From Acidobacteriota bacterium (GTDB lineage: Bacteria; Acidobacteriota; Terriglobia; Terriglobales; Acidobacteriaceae), in contig JAJXXN010000076.1 of assembly GCA_021781075.1 (NCBI GenBank), positions 1 to 9,490 of the forward strand: a stretch of 9,490 nucleotides of DNA, in the 5' to 3' direction. The notes below the pieces were generated by a model. The model made no database searches and had not been told where the DNA came from. It worked only from the letters and a program-made list of their open reading frames with translations. Each line of letters starts with the position of its first letter. Within the stretch, counting starts at the first letter, position 1. This document shows positions 5,083-9,490 of the stretch, piece by piece. Position numbers and translations under genes: made by a program.

Positions 5083-6264
5083 ATGAGTATGCGACCCTTT
5101 GCAAGCGTCTTGCGGCCGATTGCGATTGCACTTTGCTTTTTGCTTTTGCCCACGATTGCCCTGGTTCAGCAAGGGCAGCAGCAGACACCACCCCCTGCGC
5201 AGCAGGACCAGAACGCCCCCGATGCCGGCGGCCCCGGCGGCGACACCGGCGTGATTGCCGTGCCCAAGAAGAAGCCTGCTGAAGCAGCGCCACCGCCCGC
5301 GCCCGAGGCGCCCAAACTCACCGACCAACCGGGCAACAAGACCTTCACGCTCAATGTGGATGTGCCCGAAGTGACGGTTGACGTAAGTGTGCTCCTGGAG
5401 AAAACCCAGCAGTTTGTGCCCAACCTGAAGCCCGGCAATTTCCGTGTGTATGAGGACGGGGTTCCGCAGCAGGTGCTGGGCTTCAAGCGCGGCGAGGCGC
5501 CCATCACGGCGCTGATGCTGCTTGAGTTTGCGTCGACCAATTACAACTTCATATACGACATGCGCAACGCCGCGTACACGTTTGCAAGCCAGTTGCGCCC
5601 GCAGGATTATGTGGCCTTGATGACCTTCGACCTGCACACCCACATCCTGACCGACTTCACGCAGGACAAGCAGCAGGTCCAGCAGGCGATTGATTCGCTG
5701 ACGATTCCCGGCTTCAGTGACCGCAATTTGTTTGACGCGCTTTACGAGGCGATTGACCGGCTGGAGCGCATCGACGGCAAAAAGTACATCATCCTGATCG
5801 CCTCGGGACGCGACACATTCTCGAAGATCAACCTGGACCAGATACTGGCCAAGGTGAAGGCCACGCATGACATCACGATTTATGCGGTCTCGACCGGGGG
5901 CGCGCTGCGCGCCATCCGGGAGGGGCGCGGCGGGTTTTACAGCCAGATGCGCGACCTGGATTATTTGCAGGCCGACAACGAGATGAAGACCTTTGCGCAA
6001 CTGACGCAGGGCCGCTGGTTCAACCCGCGCTTTGTGGGCGAGATGCCGGATATATTCAGTTCCATCAGCGACTCCATCCGCTCGAAGTACCAGCTCGTCT
6101 ACCGCCCGACAAATGCCAAACAGGATGGGACGTGGCGCAAGATCAAGGTGGAACTGGTGGACGAAGAAGGCAAACCATTGCAGATAATCGATGAACGGCA
6201 ACGGCCGCTGAAATACCAGGTCATCGCGCGCGACGGTTACAAGGCGAAATTGCAGGTGGAGTGA
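5083..6264 (+). CDS. Secreted VWA-domain protein, acidobacterial VWFA-related family
   Basis: The 393-residue protein has a signal peptide (1 to about 28, basic start then IALCFLLLPTIALV), a low-complexity Gln/Pro/Ala region (29-80), a beta-rich N-terminal segment (88-138) with the family motif FRVYEDGVPQQVLGF (120-134), and a VWA fold from about 142 to 345. The tail has YRPTNAKQDGTWRKIKVEL and ends RPLKYQVIARDGY, both typical of the family. VWA domains mediate protein binding through a metal site (MIDAS, DxSxS). Here that position reads E148-F-A-S-T152 and the later acidic motif reads SGRD (241-244), so the canonical residues are altered. A GGTGAGG ribosome binding site precedes the ATG by four bases. 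It is divergent from the alcohol dehydrogenase across 262 bases. Its partner and function are unknown; export beyond the inner membrane is inferred from the signal peptide. Confidence 0.9.
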   Translation: MSMRPFASVLRPIAIALCFLLLPTIALVQQGQQQTPPPAQQDQNAPDAGGPGGDTGVIAVPKKKPAEAAPPPAPEAPKLTDQPGNKTFTLNVDVPEVTVDVSVLLEKTQQFVPNLKPGNFRVYEDGVPQQVLGFKRGEAPITALMLLEFASTNYNFIYDMRNAAYTFASQLRPQDYVALMTFDLHTHILTDFTQDKQQVQQAIDSLTIPGFSDRNLFDALYEAIDRLERIDGKKYIILIASGRDTFSKINLDQILAKVKATHDITIYAVSTGGALRAIREGRGGFYSQMRDLDYLQADNEMKTFAQLTQGRWFNPRFVGEMPDIFSSISDSIRSKYQLVYRPTNAKQDGTWRKIKVELVDEEGKPLQIIDERQRPLKYQVIARDGYKAKLQVE

Positions 6265-6351
6265 AGCGGAGGGCCTCAACGGGGCCGGGACTGAAGGACT
6301 GGGGATTTAACAGCGAACCTGTTCATATACGACTTGTCAGCCGATAGTGCT

Positions 6352-7029
6352 TCAGCGCCCCTGCATCTTTATTTCACGCTTCTCCACCGAGAATTGAATT
6401 GTCTCCGGCCCGACGGAGCCGCCGGTCATCAACATGCTCATGGCGTCTTCCATCGAGAGGCTTGTTTCGGTAACCCGGCTCATGGGCAGAATCTGCAAAA
6501 ACGCCGAGGTTGGGTTAATGGCATTCGGCAACAACACTGTGGCCAGCATTTCCCCGGTGGTTTCGTCCTTCAGGGTGCGGGTTAAAAATCCCACGCATTT
6601 TTGCCCTGGGATGGGGAAGTCAACGAGGACGACGCGCTGGCTTGTCTCATGCTTGCTCATCATGGTGTCAAGCAGTTGGCGGACCGAAGTGTAGACCTTG
6701 GCGACGAAGGGGAGCCGTTCGAGCGTGGCCTCGAAGAGCGCGAAGAGCTGGCGTCCGAGGACGAGCGAGGTGAGCCTGCCCAGAAGATATAGTGCGACGA
6801 GGGTGAGAAGGATCGCCAGCGCCGATTTTGTCCACGGATTCACCAGCCAAGTTTTTGGAAACTCGAATGCAATCAGTTGCACCAGCGGCAGGCCGGCCTT
6901 GGCAAGCCACCCGAGGACGATGCCGAAGACGAGCCAGGTGACAAACAACGGCCCGGCGGTGATGATGCCGGCGAGAATATAGCGTTGCAGGTTGCGGAAG
7001 GCGCGGGCGGGGATTGTGTTCTTGACCAT
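6352..7029 (-). CDS. DUF502 family two-pass membrane protein
   Basis: The 225-residue protein matches the DUF502 family of inner-membrane proteins, whose biochemical role is not established. Hydrophobic segments at about 17-41 (starting YILAGIITAGPLFVTW) and 69-93 form two membrane passes. The conserved motif LPFVAKVYTSVRQLLDT is at 106-122, followed by a soluble domain with VLVDFPIPGQKCVGFLT (134-150), VLLPNAINPTSAF (165-177) and a loop MTGGSVGP (201-208). Length is normal. The ATG is supported by AAAGGGAG (7047-7040) ten bases upstream. It follows the SH3-type lipoprotein by 44 bases on the same strand and is probably co-transcribed with it. It converges on the VWA gene; the 87 bases between them hold no convincing terminator. 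Confidence 0.9.
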   Translation of the reverse strand: MVKNTIPARAFRNLQRYILAGIITAGPLFVTWLVFGIVLGWLAKAGLPLVQLIAFEFPKTWLVNPWTKSALAILLTLVALYLLGRLTSLVLGRQLFALFEATLERLPFVAKVYTSVRQLLDTMMSKHETSQRVVLVDFPIPGQKCVGFLTRTLKDETTGEMLATVLLPNAINPTSAFLQILPMSRVTETSLSMEDAMSMLMTGGSVGPETIQFSVEKREIKMQGR

Positions 7030-7073
7030 CTGGGCGGGACTCCCTTTGGCTTGAGGGTAACAGCAGCGGCTTT

Positions 7074-8345
7074 TCAGCGACGATGGCGCGAGTGCGAAGC
7101 GTGGGCCGCGGGCTTGCGTTTGGATTTTGCCGTGTCGCCCGGCGCATGGGTGACCGGGATGGGGCCGCGGTCGGCACCGATGCGTTCAACGCGCGTGTCA
7201 ACAAGCTGAAACTCGATGGAGCGCAACGAGGTTGGCCTGCCTGTTCCGGTCTCCGGGTCCACGCTCATCGCAGTGCCATTCGCAATCTGGATGGTGAAGG
7301 TGGGCGCATAGACGGGGCCGGGGGCTTTTTTCTCCTGCACTTTGTGCTGGGCAAGGCGCGCCTGCTCGCGGGCAAGCTCCCTTGCAGTGGGTTTGTGCTC
7401 AGGGGCAAGCTCCGAGCCAAGTTTCATCGGCAGGTAGCCGCTGATGGGATGCAGGCGATAGGCGGTCTCGTAACGATGGCGCTGGGTGCTCCAGGTGAAG
7501 ACGCGAACCTGATCGAAATCGAAGGGCAGGCCGGGCTTGGGGGGCGCCATCAGGGTCACGTACTCCGGCACCATGTGGTCGGGCGTGGTGGACTTGGGAT
7601 CGCTGACTTTGGCGATGACATAGGCGCCGATAATGCGCTGGCCCTCGGCAAAGATGCCGATTTCGTCCGGCACATCCACGTCGACACGCCCGGCCAGCAA
7701 CCAGCCGGTGTGGCCATTGGCATCGCGGACCAGCCACCAGTCTTCCAGCGCCAGGTCGGCGGGTTGCGCGGTGGGCAGGGTCACGGGGCCAGTTTTTGCG
7801 CCCTGCTTTTTAACAGCAGGCAGCGGAGCCGGCGGCGGCGGCGGTGCGGCGAGGGCGCCGGTTTTGACCGCGGTGGCGCGGCGCAGCAGTTGCACCTTGG
7901 CGTTTCCGGGCAGCAGGTAAAGGTGGTCACTTTCGCGGCCGGGCTTGATGTGCAAATAGACATCGTCGCGCGTGGCTGCAGTTGCAACGCCCGTTTCGCC
8001 CTTGTGCGCGGCGGCAAGCTGCTGAAACTCGTCGTAAAGTTTTTCATCGACGACGGCGTGCTCTTCAATCCAGCCAGTCCGGTTATCGCCGGTTCTCACC
8101 TGCAAAAAGCGTTTGCCATGCTGAATCAACTCAAGCTGGTCGCCGTTCTTGACCTCGGCGACGCGGTTGCTGACGGCGGCGACGCGGTCGTGCAGGTAAG
8201 CCTGCGGCGCGGAGACATAAACGTAGGTGTGGTGCTTTTCGCGCGAGCAACCGGTGAACAGAAAGAGGGCAAGCGACAGGCCGCCGAGGGCGGCAATCCT
8301 GAATGCTTGCGAATGAGCTTTGCGGTATGGCGGAAGAAAAAACAT
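7074..8345 (-). CDS. SH3-type envelope lipoprotein
   Basis: From the ATG at 8345 the product is 423 residues. Residues 1-33 are a lipoprotein signal peptide ending LFTGC, with C33 as the lipidated cysteine. An SH3-like segment at about 48-98 ends in the typical FLQVRTGDNRTGWIEEHAV. A second one starts with DDVYLHIKPG (127-136), is interrupted by an Ala/Pro-rich stretch (162-200) and finishes WWLVRDANGHTGWLLAGRV (203-221). The part from 225 to 310 has no family I recognise (IFAEGQRIIGAYVI, then YVTLMAPPK and RYETAYRL). A Lys/Arg/Ala-rich helix follows (313-340), then a beta-like segment (348-395) and a basic tail. SH3b domains in bacteria commonly bind cell wall. A longer frame opens at 8480 but overlaps the divergent DsbA-like gene and would bury the signal peptide, so it is not used. 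It is the first gene of a pair with the DUF502 protein. Confidence 0.82.
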   Translation of the reverse strand: MFFLPPYRKAHSQAFRIAALGGLSLALFLFTGCSREKHHTYVYVSAPQAYLHDRVAAVSNRVAEVKNGDQLELIQHGKRFLQVRTGDNRTGWIEEHAVVDEKLYDEFQQLAAAHKGETGVATAATRDDVYLHIKPGRESDHLYLLPGNAKVQLLRRATAVKTGALAAPPPPPAPLPAVKKQGAKTGPVTLPTAQPADLALEDWWLVRDANGHTGWLLAGRVDVDVPDEIGIFAEGQRIIGAYVIAKVSDPKSTTPDHMVPEYVTLMAPPKPGLPFDFDQVRVFTWSTQRHRYETAYRLHPISGYLPMKLGSELAPEHKPTARELAREQARLAQHKVQEKKAPGPVYAPTFTIQIANGTAMSVDPETGTGRPTSLRSIEFQLVDTRVERIGADRGPIPVTHAPGDTAKSKRKPAAHASHSRHRR

Positions 8346-8366
8346 TTGCCTGATGATGCCAATTTG

Positions 8367-8372
8367 AGAATA
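8367..8372 (-). promoter_or_regulatory. Candidate -10 box of the SH3 lipoprotein gene
   Basis: The minus strand reads TATTCT, 21 bases upstream of the ATG at 8345, the same hexamer as the VWA promoter candidate. No good -35 is seen. In the same 107-base divergent gap, TAAAAT at 8423-8428 on the plus strand could serve the DsbA-like gene. Confidence 0.25.
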
Positions 8373-8452
8373 GCACTGCGTGTCGGGCAGCCCGCGTGCA
8401 CAGCCTGATTCCCTCGGTACGGTAAAATTTTCAACAGGGGGAAACCGCACCC

Positions 8453-9118
8453 ATGCTACGTTTTCTGATGGAAAATTCAATGCCCGCCCGCATGCTGGCC
8501 CTGTCCACGCTCTTCATGTTTGCGCTGCCAGTGCTGCGCGCGCAGTTTGCCCCGCCGCCGCCGGCCACGCGCGTCAACGATGCCGGGGCGTTGCAGCCAC
8601 CCACGGGGGCGAAGGTCGCCATCATTGAGTTCGAGGACCTGGAATGCTCGGACTGCGCGCGTGCCAACCCCATGTTGATGGACGCGGCGGCGAAGTACGG
8701 GATTCCCTGGGTGAAGCACGATTTTCCGCTGCCTTTCCACAAATGGAGTTTTGAGGCGGCAATCAATGCGCGCTGGTTCGACACCAACTCGAAGGCGGTG
8801 GGCGATGAGTACCGCAACGAGGTCTTCGCGCACCAGCCGTCGATTGTGGACCCTGCGGGCTTGCGCGCGTTCACGGAGAAGTTTGCCAAGGCACACAACC
8901 TCGTCCTGCCGGCGAACGTGGACCCGAACGGGGAGTTGACGGAGAAAGTGAAGGCCGATTACGCGCTGGGGCAGAAGGTCGGCGTGGAGCATACGCCCAC
9001 CATCTGGGTGGTGACGGCCAACAGCAAGGGCGCCCCGTTTGTTGAAGTGGTTGACCGCATGAGGTTGGACGAGATGATTCAGCAGGCGCTGGCCGAGACG
9101 GGCGAGGGAAGGAAGTAG
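8453..9118 (+). CDS. DsbA-like thiol:disulfide oxidoreductase, secreted
   Basis: The 221-residue protein has an N-terminal signal peptide (through about residue 30, ending VLRAQ) and a thioredoxin-type fold with a DsbA-like helical insert. The first strand VAIIEFEDLECSDC leads to the redox pair C65-S-D-C68. The cis-proline before the partner strand is T181-P182 (VEHTPTIWVV). After the active site, HDFPLPFHKWSFEAA and GQKVGVEHTPT match the family that PFAM calls Thioredoxin_4/DSBA. It should make or rearrange disulfides in exported proteins. An AGGGGG site (8436-8441) lies 11 bases before the ATG; a start at the ATG at 8480 (MPARMLAL) would give a more compact signal peptide and is a real alternative. 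No DsbB or DsbD partner is nearby. A strong terminator follows 18 bases after the stop. Confidence 0.9.
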   Translation: MLRFLMENSMPARMLALSTLFMFALPVLRAQFAPPPPATRVNDAGALQPPTGAKVAIIEFEDLECSDCARANPMLMDAAAKYGIPWVKHDFPLPFHKWSFEAAINARWFDTNSKAVGDEYRNEVFAHQPSIVDPAGLRAFTEKFAKAHNLVLPANVDPNGELTEKVKADYALGQKVGVEHTPTIWVVTANSKGAPFVEVVDRMRLDEMIQQALAETGEGRK

Positions 9119-9136
9119 CAAGCGGTTTTCATCAGC

Positions 9137-9173
9137 AACAATGGGAGCGGCCGGGGGCCGCTCCCATTGTTTT
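9137..9173 (+). terminator. Rho-independent terminator of the DsbA-like gene
   Basis: A perfect 16-base-pair stem (9137-9152 with 9156-9171) with a three-base GGG loop is followed by T residues; the stem's last two T plus the next two make a TTTT run at 9170-9173. It lies just past the stop of the plus-strand gene. The next gene converges from the right, so it may also stop minus-strand transcripts, although the T run on that side is poor. Confidence 0.85.
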
Positions 9174-9184
9174 GGGATGGAAGT

Positions 9185-9490
9185 TCAGAAGAGACGCAGA
9201 CCTTCCACGCCGAGGTCCACCTCGAAGAGCGCCTGATTGGTGGCCAGAATGGTTGTGCCCAGCGGCGAAAAGGCGAGGCCGACAAGGTTCAAGCCGGCGA
9301 GCACCAGTTCCGCCTCGCGCACGCCACGCGCGCCCGGCTGATGGGGAATGCGCACAATCCCGCGGCGGCCGTTCAGGCTGGCGGCAACGTAGACGTCGCC
9401 ATCGGCATCGATGGCCAGGCCCTGCGGGCGCCCCAGCCCCTGATAGAAGAGGTGTTTTTCGCCTTGCGCGTCGATGCGCCAAATTGCCTC
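9185..9490 (-). CDS. C-terminal part of an SMP-30/NHL-type beta-propeller protein (partial)
   Basis: The frame is open from the right edge to a TGA at 9187-9185, giving 101 residues without a start. It reads IWRIDAQGEKHLFYQGLGRP, then QGLAIDADGDVYVAASLNG and GIVRI, and later NLVGLAFSPLGTTILATNQ and ALFEVDLG. These are repeated propeller blades with the 'GLAxDxDGxxYVA' signature of NHL and SMP-30/gluconolactonase-like proteins, which may be sugar lactonases or simple binding propellers. Catalytic metal ligands would lie in the missing part, so enzyme activity cannot be judged. Other frames in the same stretch lack such repeats and are Arg-rich, typical of shadow frames. It converges on the DsbA-like gene across the terminator. 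Confidence 0.75.
   Translation of the reverse strand, partial: EAIWRIDAQGEKHLFYQGLGRPQGLAIDADGDVYVAASLNGRRGIVRIPHQPGARGVREAELVLAGLNLVGLAFSPLGTTILATNQALFEVDLGVEGLRLF

Noticed and set aside
5044..6279. A 411-codon open frame on the minus strand across the VWA gene
   Set aside because: It is antisense to a well-supported gene and its start lies inside the flanking region; long antisense frames are common in GC-rich DNA. It has no recognisable domain.
6271..6291. Possible terminator between the convergent VWA and DUF502 genes
   Set aside because: Only a four-base GGCC pairing with a seven-base loop is possible and no T run follows on either strand.
7083..8408. A 441-codon open frame on the plus strand across the SH3 lipoprotein gene
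   Set aside because: It is rich in Gly/Val/Ala with no domain logic, while the opposite strand has a lipoprotein signal and SH3-like motifs.
8346..8480. Extended N-terminus of the SH3 lipoprotein from an ATG at 8480
   Set aside because: It would overlap the 5' end of the divergent DsbA-like gene and place 45 residues before a clear lipoprotein signal.
9132..9482. A 116-codon minus-strand frame covering the right end
   Set aside because: It is Arg/Pro/Ala-rich shadow coding and would read through the terminator hairpin; a neighbouring frame shows clear propeller repeats and stops at 9185.

Overview
The window looks like a GC-rich acidobacterial chromosome. The best clue is the secreted von Willebrand factor A protein at 5083-6264, whose layout matches the family known as the VWFA-related acidobacterial domain. 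The lytic transglycosylase with a basic-acidic N-terminal module, the SH3-type lipoprotein and the DUF502 membrane protein fit the same group. Assignment to a phylum is inference from protein style; there is no rRNA gene here.

Layout, left to right. 1-1824 is a minus-strand run: a Cof-type HAD phosphatase, a secreted SLT lytic transglycosylase, and the first 28 codons of a membrane-anchored protein leaving the window (TTG start, good ribosome binding site). A 66-residue zinc-ribbon protein is divergent from the HAD gene (1882-2082). 2083-2385 is an AT-richer gap holding a frameshifted relic of a RelB/StbD/Phd-type antitoxin with no toxin beside it. 2386-4820 is a second minus-strand pair: a Zn-dependent alcohol dehydrogenase followed 32 bases later by a LolC/LolE-type permease without its ATPase. 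4821-5082 is a divergent control region with a 30-base-period direct repeat, an embedded 25-base imperfect palindrome and a second perfect palindrome. 5083-6264 is the VWA protein. 6352-8345 is a minus-strand pair: an SH3-type lipoprotein then a DUF502 two-pass membrane protein. 8453-9118 is a secreted DsbA-like thiol oxidoreductase, closed by a strong hairpin terminator. 9185-9490 is the 3' end of an SMP-30/NHL-type beta-propeller protein whose start lies outside.

Many of the products act in or beyond the cell envelope (lytic transglycosylase, Lol-type permease, VWA protein, SH3 lipoprotein, DUF502 protein, DsbA-like protein), but they sit in several separate transcription units and do not form a recognisable single pathway. 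I see no complete mobile element, CRISPR array, tRNA, rRNA or defence system. The points most worth following up are the repeat array at 4862-4927, the degraded antitoxin, the VWA protein with a non-canonical metal site, and a recurring placement of a TAnACT box five or six bases before the start codon that hints at leaderless transcripts.
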